A DNA stretch of 64,000 bases from Rossellomorea vietnamensis (lineage in GTDB: Bacteria; Bacillota; Bacilli; Bacillales; Bacillaceae_B). The notes beneath the pieces were generated by a model. That model was not told the origin of the DNA and ran no database searches. It worked only from the letters and a program-made list of their open reading frames with translations. Location: the NCBI RefSeq assembly GCF_008180615.1, contig NZ_VTEH01000001.1, forward strand, positions 125,179 to 189,178, written 5' to 3'. Shown piece by piece: positions 8,971 to 17,048 of the stretch (position 1 is its first letter; every line of letters begins with the position of its first letter). The translations under genes were made by a program, and so were the position numbers.

Positions 8971-8977
8971 CGCAATG

Positions 8978-11900
8978 TTAAGCTAAAAACTGAAATCTGG
9001 TGGTACTGCCTGTTTGTGAAGAGATGACTTCCAACCGTGCATCAATCCGTTCTTTCAGCTCCGGAACATGTGATATCAGACCGACTAAACGACCACTGCT
9101 TTGAATATCCATCAGTGCTTCTATCGCATGGTCAAGAGATTCAGGATCCAGTGTGCCAAATCCTTCATCAATAAACATTGTTTCCAGGGAAACACCCCCA
9201 GCATACTGCTGAACAACGTCAGCAAGACCGAGCGCCAGGCAAAGTGCTGCTTTGAAGCTTTCGCCTCCTGAAAGCGTTTTAACATGACGATCCTGTCCTG
9301 TATATTGATCAAAGACTAGCAGCTCCAAGCCGCTTTGGACATTCCCTTTACTTCTATCTTTTTTCCTGATCAGCCTGTATCTGCCTGATGTCATTTTCAT
9401 CAGCCTCTCATTTGCCACCAACAAAATATCCTCTAAAAAAGAGGCCAGGACATAGCGTTCAAATGTCAGACGATGTGCATTTTGTCCTCGTGCCATCTCG
9501 GCAAGATGACCGGCAAGGCTGTATCTATTTTCCATATATTTCATCTTCTTGTTAAGTTGAAGGACGTATTCTAAGATCCCTTCATTTTCAGATTTCCTCA
9601 TTTTCATGGAATTATAGTCTTCGTTCAGACTTTTTAATTCTTCGTTCATTAACGTGAATTGCTGTTGAAGTTCTTCAAGGCTTGGTTCTTCTGAATCCAG
9701 AAGAGCTTTTTCGAGTTCTTCAAGCCTGTCCTTCACCGAGCGGACTTCCTCCCCGTAACTGCTCACAACTTTTTCCATTGAACTGATTTCAGATTCGGTT
9801 CTTTTCGCTTCCTGAAATGCCCTGTAGCTTTCAAAACCTTGTTCTTCCAGTATTTGCAGAAATTTGTTCCGTTCATCTTCCATCTCTGTTTTAAGCCTAT
9901 CCACTGCAGCCTGCCTGTCATTTGCTTGGGCTTCATTAACAGAAACGTCTTTACTCAGGCGATTATAGACTTCCTGAGCTTTTTCAAATGATGTTTGTAA
10001 CAGATTCAATTCCTTCTCGGCTGCAAGCAATGCCTGGGTGAATTTCTCCCTGGTTCTGAGCTCGGGGGGAATGGCCGACCTTCTGCTTTCTAATGCTCCC
10101 TTCTTGGCATAAAAATTTTCAGATAAATTCTGTTCATCCTTTGTCAGCTGTTCGATCATCTTGTCCTGCTGCTCGATGAACCTCTTATTCTCTTCGATAT
10201 TTTCAATAAGAAGCTGGAGCCCGCTAAGCTGCTGTCTGCCTGTCTTTAAATCTGTTTTTTTCGCTTCCATCAGCCTTCTTACCGACTCTAATTCGTTATC
10301 GATATGCTCCTCTTTGATCCCTTCAATCATTTCAGTAATTTCACTCAAAACTTCCCGTTTTTGGGTTTGAATCGATGTGTATTGAGCTTCAATCTCATAA
10401 TAGCTTCTGCTGGATTCATTTGAGCGTTTTTCTTTTTCCGCTGCCATTTCTTTTGCTGCTTTAATATCCTTTTCATGTGGAAGGTCATCCTGCAGGTGTG
10501 CAAGAACAGGATGCTGCTCGGATCCGCATACTGGACATGGGTCTCCCTCATTTAGGTTGGAAGCAAGTATACCTGCTTGTGCTTTACTCCATTTACCTTC
10601 CAGCCAATTCAAAGTGGAACGGGCATCTTCAAGTTCTTGAACGGCATGCTTTTGCTGTTGGTTCCGCTTTTCAAGATTAAGTTTCAGGAGGGTGCTTTCT
10701 TTTGCTATTTTTTGATAATGCAAGAGTAGTTTCTCACTGCTTTGCAGTTCGGAAATCGCTTTTTCTATTTCAAACATCTCTATCCGGAGGTTTTCCAGAG
10801 CAGCTTTTCTTTCCTCCTGCTCCTGAAGAATTTTCTTCTTAGCAGACAGGCCTTCTACCGCCTGTTTCATTTCATCCTTCAACCGCTTCCGCTGTCCGTC
10901 AAGATTGGAGACCTCATCCTCTAATTGTCCGTAGGAGAAAACATCTTCCCGCAGGCTTTCCAGGGAATTGACCTTCTTTCCTGCTTCTTTTCTCTTCTCT
11001 TCCTTTTTCTGCTCTTGCTCCCAATTCTCACGGGCAGTATGCATACTCTCCGTTAACTCACGCTGTTGAATGTGGAGCTTCTCTAATTCTTGTTCTACCG
11101 ATTTCAATTCACGATTCAACCTATGGCAGTATTCATCCTGTTTTAACAGCTTGTCTGCTTGATGAGCTTTTTTGATTTCGGCCTTCAATCGTTCTATATC
11201 TTCTCTCTTATTTACAAGGGTTTGTTTTTGTTCTCTAAGGACTCTCCTCTTCTCAAACTGTTCTACCAGTTTCTGCGCTTGAACGATTTGTTTTTGAAGC
11301 TGATCTCTATCTTTCTGTTTATTATCAAAGAGCTTGTTTAATTCACTCAGTGCCTTATTCATATCAGTATTGTGATATTGAAGTTTTTCAATTATTAATG
11401 TGTCGTTTAGGGGTTCCTCCAGAAGAAGCTCCCTTAATGCTTCATTTTGTTCAGGGTGTATACCCAGCAGATTTCTCGTTCTGTCTTCCACCGCTTTTTC
11501 AACATCTCTTTTTAAAAGATCACTTTCTTCTTTTAATTTATCCTGGATGTTTTTATAAAACTCTGTATGAAAAAGCCGTTGAAGAATCGCTTCTTTATCT
11601 TTGCTGTCAGAAGTCAGAAGCTTGCGGAACTCTCCCTGCGGAATCATGAGAATCTGCCTGAACTGGTTTGCATCAAGCTGAATGATTTCTTTTATTTTTT
11701 CATCGACATCTCTGACGTTCGCCGCCAGCAGCTTTTTCTCTCCGCTTTCATCGATTGAATAAAACTCTGCTTTTGCGTTGACAGTTGTGAACCCTTCACC
11801 ACGCGCTTTCTTTTTTTCCTGTTGAGGAGACCTGGTAATGAGGTACGTCCTGCCCCTTAAGGAAAAAGTCAGAGACACTTCAGTCAAGTCGTTGTCATCT

Positions 11901-12112
11901 GCAAATTGACTGCGGAGATCGTTGCCGTTCCTGTCTTCTCCCGATGCTTTTCCATAAATGGCAAAGGAGATTCCATCAAAAATGGTTGTTTTTCCAGAGC
12001 CTGTTTTTCCGGAAATGACAAACATCGTTCTATTCTCAAGAAGCTGAAAATCAATGGTTTCGGCAGCAGGGTAAGGCCCGAACGCCTGCATGGTCAGTTG
12101 TAATGGTTTCAT
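8978..12112 (-). CDS. sbcC: exonuclease subunit SbcC
   Basis: 1044-residue SMC/Rad50-like ATPase that works with SbcD to cut hairpins and blocked DNA ends. Walker A GKTGSGKTT lies at residues 35-43. Long coiled-coil arms flank a zinc-hook CPVC near residue 528. The ABC signature LSGGESFKAALCLALGLAD and a Walker B region METMFIDEGFGTLD are near the C terminus. Length and domain order are normal. The start ATG overlaps the stop of sbcD (ATGA), so the two are translationally coupled, and the operon ends at the terminator just downstream. Confidence 0.95.
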   Translation of the reverse strand: MKPLQLTMQAFGPYPAAETIDFQLLENRTMFVISGKTGSGKTTIFDGISFAIYGKASGEDRNGNDLRSQFADDNDLTEVSLTFSLRGRTYLITRSPQQEKKKARGEGFTTVNAKAEFYSIDESGEKKLLAANVRDVDEKIKEIIQLDANQFRQILMIPQGEFRKLLTSDSKDKEAILQRLFHTEFYKNIQDKLKEESDLLKRDVEKAVEDRTRNLLGIHPEQNEALRELLLEEPLNDTLIIEKLQYHNTDMNKALSELNKLFDNKQKDRDQLQKQIVQAQKLVEQFEKRRVLREQKQTLVNKREDIERLKAEIKKAHQADKLLKQDEYCHRLNRELKSVEQELEKLHIQQRELTESMHTARENWEQEQKKEEKRKEAGKKVNSLESLREDVFSYGQLEDEVSNLDGQRKRLKDEMKQAVEGLSAKKKILQEQEERKAALENLRIEMFEIEKAISELQSSEKLLLHYQKIAKESTLLKLNLEKRNQQQKHAVQELEDARSTLNWLEGKWSKAQAGILASNLNEGDPCPVCGSEQHPVLAHLQDDLPHEKDIKAAKEMAAEKEKRSNESSRSYYEIEAQYTSIQTQKREVLSEITEMIEGIKEEHIDNELESVRRLMEAKKTDLKTGRQQLSGLQLLIENIEENKRFIEQQDKMIEQLTKDEQNLSENFYAKKGALESRRSAIPPELRTREKFTQALLAAEKELNLLQTSFEKAQEVYNRLSKDVSVNEAQANDRQAAVDRLKTEMEDERNKFLQILEEQGFESYRAFQEAKRTESEISSMEKVVSSYGEEVRSVKDRLEELEKALLDSEEPSLEELQQQFTLMNEELKSLNEDYNSMKMRKSENEGILEYVLQLNKKMKYMENRYSLAGHLAEMARGQNAHRLTFERYVLASFLEDILLVANERLMKMTSGRYRLIRKKDRSKGNVQSGLELLVFDQYTGQDRHVKTLSGGESFKAALCLALGLADVVQQYAGGVSLETMFIDEGFGTLDPESLDHAIEALMDIQSSGRLVGLISHVPELKERIDARLEVISSQTGSTTRFQFLA

Positions 12113-13254
12113 TTCTTTTCAGCCTCCCTCTTCGCCTTCTCAATGACATTGATCATCATTTGTTTCTTCTCTTCAGAAAAATCAGAAGTGGTCATTTCAT
12201 TGTAAAACTGCTGAAATAGTTCCAACTCTGTCTTTTTCTCATCCTTGACTGTAGAATAATTCTCTTTCCTTCTTAAATCGTATTGTTCTACTTTTTTTTC
12301 TAAATGAAGCACATTTGGGTATACCTGGCGCAATTTATTGATTGGGTCGATGAGGGCTCCCTCATCATGCAGAGTCACTTTCAGAAAGTCATCTGTTTTT
12401 TGATCGTTGAAAAAATGGGGATCTAAGAGCTCTTCCATAAACCCTTTTATCTCACGCATGTCCTGTTTGGGTGTTAAAGTTTTTTCTTCTATCGAAATAT
12501 TTCCTTTTGAATCGATTTCAACAATTGAAACAGCCTTTCTCTGTTTAGCTTCAGAAAAAGAGTATTTTAATAGTGAACCAGAATACTTCACTCTAGTGTG
12601 CTTGATGGCATCCGGGCTATGAAGATGTCCAAGGGCAGTATAATGGAAAGGATCAAATAATTCTGAGCCTACGCATCCTGAACCTCCCACAGACAAAGTT
12701 CTTTCAGAGTCAGAGGTTTTTCCGCCAAGAACAAAGGCATGGCCTACGAACACCTGGGGCAGTGAAGTATCCATATTCTTTTCGATTTGACCAACAAGTG
12801 CCTGCATGGCATCGTGATGGGAGTGAATGGAATCATCTTGAAGAAGCTGGCGGACGATTCCAGGATCTGCATAAGGGATCAAATGAAAATGAATACCATC
12901 AACTTCTATTGGAGTAAAATCATTCGTTAGTTTTCCTTTTAAATATAAACGGCTCTGTTTATACCAAGACGTACCAAAAGACAGCCTTTCAGCGCTATCA
13001 TGATTTCCCGATATAGCTATTACCGGGATTTTCAACTCTACATTGATTTTGTATAAAATCTCATCAAGCAATTCCACAGCTTCTGTAGGCGGTACCGAGC
13101 GGTCATATAGATCACCGGCGATAACCACGGCGTCAGGCTGTTCATCTTCTACCAATTGAACGAATTGATATAAAACTTCCCGCTGCTGTTCAGTCATATA
13201 GATGCCGTGAACCAGCTTTCCCAAATGCCAGTCGGCTGTATGTATAAACTTCAT
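12109..13254 (-). CDS. sbcD: exonuclease subunit SbcD
   Basis: 381-residue Mre11-like metallophosphoesterase nuclease. It begins MKFIHTADWHLGK (motif I, metal-binding Asp and His), followed by VIAGDLYDR (motif II), ISGNHDSAERL (GNHD motif III) and TALGHLHSP (motif V). A TTG 21 bases further upstream opens the frame, but GGAGAGGTG is spaced six bases from the ATG at 13254. It is first in the sbcDC operon with a four-base overlap to sbcC. Confidence 0.95.
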   Translation of the reverse strand: MKFIHTADWHLGKLVHGIYMTEQQREVLYQFVQLVEDEQPDAVVIAGDLYDRSVPPTEAVELLDEILYKINVELKIPVIAISGNHDSAERLSFGTSWYKQSRLYLKGKLTNDFTPIEVDGIHFHLIPYADPGIVRQLLQDDSIHSHHDAMQALVGQIEKNMDTSLPQVFVGHAFVLGGKTSDSERTLSVGGSGCVGSELFDPFHYTALGHLHSPDAIKHTRVKYSGSLLKYSFSEAKQRKAVSIVEIDSKGNISIEEKTLTPKQDMREIKGFMEELLDPHFFNDQKTDDFLKVTLHDEGALIDPINKLRQVYPNVLHLEKKVEQYDLRRKENYSTVKDEKKTELELFQQFYNEMTTSDFSEEKKQMMINVIEKAKREAEKK

Positions 13255-13275
13255 CAAAATCACCTCTCCGAACAA

Positions 13276-13505
13276 ATATTCTATTCGTATTATATCAGAG
13301 ATTCTCAGATGTTTGTTACACTTTGATAGGTTGGCATGAATTAACGGAGGAAACTACTGTAATGTCGTTTCTCTGATTTGGGAGAGTAATTTCCTTTCTG
13401 TTTGGCAGCCTATCTACTTCACTCGCGAAAGCTTGTATTAGGCCAGTTCTCACCGAAACCCGGTTTAATAGTTTTATACGCTTATAAGAAAGTTGAAAAA
13501 GCCTT
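13276..13505. other. gene-free region with possible decayed family A repeat
   Basis: From about 13328 to 13503 there are short matches to family A (TTTCTCTGATTTGGGAGAGTA, cf. the middle segment; GTTGAAAAAGCC at the right end). Divergence is too great to fix borders. No gene is seen. Confidence 0.25.
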
Positions 13506-13529
13506 ACCCTTTAAAAGCTATATGCAGAA

Positions 13530-13683
13530 GGCTGTTTTCGCATATTCCTATAAGAGATAAAACTCTTAGTATCCGGGGGAAAATCCAGCTCTTGAGATTT
13601 TTCCGAAAGCAACAAATTTTCCTCTCTTGATATTTCTTCTTCGGATTTAGTATCAAATAGCAGCAAAGTTTATGAACAGAGCC
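13530..13683 (+). repeat. family A repeat with internal inversion
   Basis: Starts GGCTGTTTTCGCATATTC and ends TTATGAACAGAGCC like other copies. However, the left interior (about 13545-13612) is the reverse complement of the standard arrangement: it reads TATAAGAGATAAAACTCTTAG and later TTTTTCCGAAAGCAACAA, where normal copies read TTGTTGCTTTCGG and then CTAAGAGTTTTATCTCTTAT. The right half keeps normal orientation. Confidence 0.75.
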
Positions 13684-13685
13684 AT

Positions 13686-13720
13686 AAAAAAAGGATTGCC
13701 CCTTTGGGAACAATCCTTTT
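13686..13720 (-). terminator. terminator of lipoprotein gene
   Basis: Stem AAAAGGATTG / CAATCCTTTT with an A tract on the left that gives a T tail on the minus strand. Confidence 0.8.
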
Positions 13721-13730
13721 ACGCCTTTAA

Positions 13731-14261
13731 TTAGCCGTTAATATCATTGCTAAGAGAAGATTTAACCAGTCCGGCTTCTTCAAGCAAGCTGCCGATTTGC
13801 TCTTCAGCTTCTGTAAATTTTTCATTAGCCGCTTCAAAGTTTACTTCTTCATTTTGCAGTTCTGCAGCTTTCATATCATAAGATTCGGCAAGTGTAGATT
13901 TGAACGTTTCTAATTCTTCCTCGAACTGAGAAAGCTCTTCAGAAACTTCCATCCCTTGTACTGCTTCACTTGATGCAGCCGCAGATGCAGCCGCGGCTTC
14001 TTTCATTTCAGCACTCGGAGCTTCTTCTCCACCCATAGCTGCTTCAAAATCATTTAATTCATTATCTACTCCATTAAGAGTACTTGTCATATTCAAGTAA
14101 AAATCCATCATTGCTCCGGATACATCAGCAGTTTCTTCCGTTGACTCAGTTTCTTCTGCATTGTCTGCACTATTATTGTCCGCCGCATTGTTTTCTCCAT
14201 TGTTTGAACAACCTGCAACCGCTAACAAAATAGCTAATCCTAACCACCATAATTTTTTCAT
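13731..14261 (-). CDS. putative lipoprotein
   Basis: 176-residue lipoprotein of unknown function. Signal peptide MKKLWWLGLAILLAVAGC, with Cys18 as the lipidated residue. An Asn/Glu-rich linker and a helical domain of about 120 residues follow (DFYLNMTSTLNGVDNELNDF), with a low-complexity Ala run (AAAASAAASSEA) and a Glu-rich helix near the end. It resembles Bacillus YkyA-like or generic DUF lipoproteins, but no family is assigned with confidence. The internal ATG at 14261 was chosen because AGAAAGG lies nine bases upstream. It ends with its own terminator. Confidence 0.65.
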   Translation of the reverse strand: MKKLWWLGLAILLAVAGCSNNGENNAADNNSADNAEETESTEETADVSGAMMDFYLNMTSTLNGVDNELNDFEAAMGGEEAPSAEMKEAAAASAAASSEAVQGMEVSEELSQFEEELETFKSTLAESYDMKAAELQNEEVNFEAANEKFTEAEEQIGSLLEEAGLVKSSLSNDING

Positions 14262-14519
14262 GTTCTTCATCCTTTCTGAATTGCCCATGTTGAATAGTTT
14301 TCCGGCAAGATCTGTGCTGCTGCCCATGCAGCTCCACAAGTTTCAGCCGATAAGTATCTTATCATGGGAATATCAGGCAGGTAAAGGAATTGTCCTTCAT
14401 TTCCCTAAAGTTTAAATCTTGGAAATTTTGTATTATTTCTGAATAAAAGCACCCAATACTTACTGCTTGAAATTCTTTCTGAAATTCTCCATAATAGAGA
14501 ATGCTGATATAACTTCTGT

Positions 14520-14616
14520 GGGGCTGATTGTGTTGCTGGTGCATGCCTCGGTCTTCAAAACCGCTTGGGAGGCGCGTGCCGTCTCCGCTGGGTTCGATTC
14601 CCAGGCAGTCCCGCCA
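14520..14616 (+). tRNA. selC: tRNA-Sec (anticodon UCA)
   Basis: The anticodon loop CTTCAAA (14553-14559) carries anticodon TCA at 14555-14557. It has a long extra arm (about 14567-14586, GGAG / CTCC outer stem), a perfect T arm CTGGG-TTCGATT-CCCAG (14588-14604), discriminator G and encoded CCA (14614-14616). The acceptor pairs GGGGCTG with CAGTCCC; an eighth pair, expected in bacterial tRNA-Sec, would be A-G. The D stem can form six pairs only with one bulged T (14534), around a TGGT loop. The first anticodon-stem pair is T-C. The identity is clear; the three defects are unusual. It is followed by a strong terminator. It pairs functionally with selB at 2.6-4.5 kb. Confidence 0.9.
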
Positions 14617-14646
14617 AATTCAACTACAATATCTTTAAAATATGTT

Positions 14647-14680
14647 ATGTCCTTAGAGATATCCTCTAAGGACATTTTAA
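14647..14680 (+). terminator. selC terminator
   Basis: Perfect 12-bp stem ATGTCCTTAGAG / CTCTAAGGACAT with a five-base loop, followed by TTTAATTTG. Confidence 0.85.
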
Positions 14681-14688
14681 TTTGTAAG

Positions 14689-14778
14689 TTAGTCCCTGCT
14701 TTTCTTATACATCCGATAAGCTGCAAAGAATAAAATAACCCCAATAATAATGCCTGATAAATCCACCAGCAGCCCCAT
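14689..14778 (-). CDS. putative 29-residue membrane peptide
   Basis: A short frame MGLLVDLSGIIIGVILFFAA followed by YRMYKKSRD: one hydrophobic helix with a basic C-terminal tail, the classic shape of a single-span small membrane protein. AAAGGCGG lies about nine bases before the ATG. The frame is open further upstream but without a membrane-like sequence. The function is unknown and the evidence is architecture only. Confidence 0.4.
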   Translation of the reverse strand: MGLLVDLSGIIIGVILFFAAYRMYKKSRD

Positions 14779-14948
14779 TGATCTTTCCGCCTTTCTATCC
14801 TCTTGTTCACATGAAAATGTGTACTGCTTTTTGTATATTTTTCCGAAAGAAGCAGAAATTAAATTATACAAGCACTAAGATTTTCCCATAAAAAGATTGC
14901 TTTTACCATATGGTTTCGAATATAAAATCTTACAATAGGGGGATTAGG

Positions 14949-15446
14949 GTGAAAAAGAGGAATGAGAAAAGGATTTTAATCTTTTTACTGGGTTTCGGGC
15001 TACTTTCCTTCATGAATATTCTACGAAAACCACCTATCAAGGACTGGCTGATTATTTTCCTGGTAAAGGGGTATATTTCTTCTATTTTAGATAAGTTTGT
15101 GGTTAAGAAGGGTTATATAAAATATCCTGTAAGATTGATCCATATATTTGATACAAGCTTTATTTTTGATTACTTACTATTTCCTATTACCTGTGTTTAT
15201 TACAACCTGGCCACTTATCAAAAAAACTTTAAGACCATTTTTATTAGAGTCCTCTATTTCAGTGTTCCTATGACTATCGTTGAACAATGGCTGGAGAGGA
15301 AAACCAATCTCATCGAATATAGGAAAGGCTGGAGCTGGATATTTACTTTTATATCTTTGAATATCACCTTTTTAATGGTGAGGGGAATTATCTCACTAGT
15401 GAGAGTGAAAGCAGAGAGTGAAGATAGTAAATTTCAGAAGTATTAA
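14949..15446 (+). CDS. CBO0543-family membrane protein
   Basis: About 165 residues with four or five membrane segments. It resembles the CBO0543 family of Firmicutes by the run KDWLIIFLVKGYISSILDKF, then FDYLLFPITCVYYN and TIVEQWLERKTNLIEYRKGW. A GTG start at 14949 is preferred because an AGGGGGATTAGG ribosome binding site precedes it; an ATG at 14910 would add 13 atypical residues. The function of the family is unknown. It has no apparent operon partner. Confidence 0.75.
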   Translation: MKKRNEKRILIFLLGFGLLSFMNILRKPPIKDWLIIFLVKGYISSILDKFVVKKGYIKYPVRLIHIFDTSFIFDYLLFPITCVYYNLATYQKNFKTIFIRVLYFSVPMTIVEQWLERKTNLIEYRKGWSWIFTFISLNITFLMVRGIISLVRVKAESEDSKFQKY

Positions 15447-15661
15447 TTCTATGATTTCTCACGGCTTTTGCAACAGCTGTCTTGCAGCAGCCATTTATTC
15501 TTTCTGTTAGTCTCTTTACTTGAGATTTGCTTCTGTCTCTTAAACGTTTTAAGTACATTCCTGGAAATTAAAAGGACAAAGATGCTCTCCCGAATTTGAG
15601 AGAGAGAACGCCTCCATTACAGACTTTTAAGTTTTTCCAAAAGCAGCTCAATTTGAACAGT

Positions 15662-15689
15662 AAAAAAACCGGTAAAAACCGGTTTTTTT
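15662..15689 (-). terminator. terminator of YtxH-like gene
   Basis: 12-bp perfect stem AAAAAAACCGGT / ACCGGTTTTTTT, loop of four A. It overlaps the end of the minus-strand gene by two bases. It can also act on the plus strand. Confidence 0.85.
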
Positions 15690-16254
15690 ATCCAAGCTGT
15701 CCTGGTATTTTTTTGTCTGAACTGTTAGAAGTAGAAGAAGTGTTGTTAAACCCTGTACTGCTGTTCGAAGTTGACCTGCTATTCACGCTTCCGCCAGTTT
15801 GATTGGAGCTTTCATCCATTACTTCTTCCCCAGCTTCCTTTACCTTTCCGCCGATGTCTTTAAGGTCTGAAGTGGCTTCTTTAGCAGTTGAAAGGATTTC
15901 TGTGGATTCTTCCTTAACTTGATTGACTTGGCCAATAATATCTCCATTTACCTTTTCATACAGATTTTGAGCATCATTGATAGCTTCTTTCAATACGGAT
16001 TGAGCCGAACTTAAACGATCTTGCAGGTCACTTTTTACACCTGATGGATCATTTCTTACTTGGCCAACCATGTCCATCGTGGAGTCTTTCATGTTTTTCG
16101 TATTGGAAGTCACCTTTTGTCTTGTAGTAGAGTCCAGCATTGCTAATGCTCCGCCAACTACCGCTCCCAATACCATTCCTTTTACAAGTTTTCCATTCTT
16201 CTCTTCTTCGTTTGATGATACATTTGTGTTGTTATACGATACTGTTTGTGTCAT
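15688..16254 (-). CDS. YtxH-like general stress protein
   Basis: 188 residues. Near residues 25-45 a single hydrophobic Gly-rich segment (LVKGMVLGAVVGGALAML) followed by a DSTTRQKV helix is typical of YtxH-domain proteins. An amphipathic helical region with many Lys/Asp follows (KDSTMDMVGQVRNDP), then a Ser/Asn/Thr-rich disordered tail. Such proteins are often sigma-B or stress-induced in Bacillus, but no promoter was verified here. The start at 16254 has AGGAGG eight bases upstream; a longer frame of seven residues lacks one. Confidence 0.7.
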   Translation of the reverse strand: MTQTVSYNNTNVSSNEEEKNGKLVKGMVLGAVVGGALAMLDSTTRQKVTSNTKNMKDSTMDMVGQVRNDPSGVKSDLQDRLSSAQSVLKEAINDAQNLYEKVNGDIIGQVNQVKEESTEILSTAKEATSDLKDIGGKVKEAGEEVMDESSNQTGGSVNSRSTSNSSTGFNNTSSTSNSSDKKIPGQLG

Positions 16255-16578
16255 AAAAAACATCCTCCTAAGCAATATTTATATATGGTCTTAGTTTTTT
16301 CTTTCCCGATATTTTTCATTTTAAACTTTAAGTTCCTGCACATACTTTGGGAAATATTTCCCAAATTTAAAAGATGTGATATTCTCACAAGGCCATTGAA
16401 CAAGTCTACCAAAGACACTTTTAACTACAGAATCGTGTCTTTCCCGCTTCCGATGGTATGAAAGAGTGTTGGTTTCTATTCAAGATGCCCACTCCACTTG
16501 GGTTTATGCCTGGATGAAATGGGCTTTATTTTGAAAGCGGCCTGTTATTTACACAATTGGATACCCGGCGGTTAAAAC

Positions 16579-16762
16579 AAGGAAACTTTTTTCCCTTAAT
16601 TTCAAATTCAAGCCCATTTTTTGGTGAATAGAGGAACTATTTTTCCTTAATTGATAAAAAGGCACATTTAACTAATGTATTAAGTTTAATAAGGGAAATT
16701 TATTCCCCTATTTTAGCTCTGCTAAGTGTTTTGTAGTAAACAAGGGAACTTTTTTTCTCTAT
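16579..16762 (+). repeat. degenerate 51-60 bp tandem repeat
   Basis: Four copies of an approximate palindrome begin at 16579, 16631, 16691 and 16742: AAGGAAACTTTTTTCCCTTA, GAGGAACTATTTTTCCTTAA, AAGGGAAATTTATTCCCCTA and AAGGGAACTTTTTTTCTCTA. Spacers between copies are AT-rich and not alike. The array occupies the middle of a gene-free stretch of nearly 800 bases. Confidence 0.6.
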
Positions 16763-17048
16763 TTATTACCCAAAATACTGAACGACATGGTTAAGTGCCA
16801 CCGGTCACTGGATTTAATCAGAGTCTTTCCATCGATTAGATGAAAAAGGACCCTTTCAGCTCCCGCTGGCAAAAGTTCCAAAAATCATTCTATGACTTAT
16901 GTAGTAAAGAGAGAAGCATATACATTGCTTCCAAAGAAAAAAGTCAACTTTTCTCCCTATTTAAGGAAGGGAAAGTTGACTTTATCTTTGATTATTACAA
17001 GGCAATTAAATTCGGCAGGTAGATTTTCAGTGCACTTGTTCTCACAGC
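16763..17048. other. gene-free region with strong hairpin
   Basis: 16940-16983 holds a 12-bp inverted repeat AAAGTCAACTTT / AAAGTTGACTTT enclosing TCTCCC...GGAAGGG and followed by TTTATCTTT. It looks like a terminator or cruciform without an obvious upstream gene on the plus strand. A 60-residue plus-strand frame covering it was judged spurious. Confidence 0.4.

Noticed and set aside
13504..13713. 69-codon minus-strand frame, and 31263-31481 likewise
   Set aside because: These lie within family A repeats and terminators; composition is not protein-like.
16840..17022. 60-codon plus-strand frame
   Set aside because: Overlaps a strong hairpin; no ribosome binding site.
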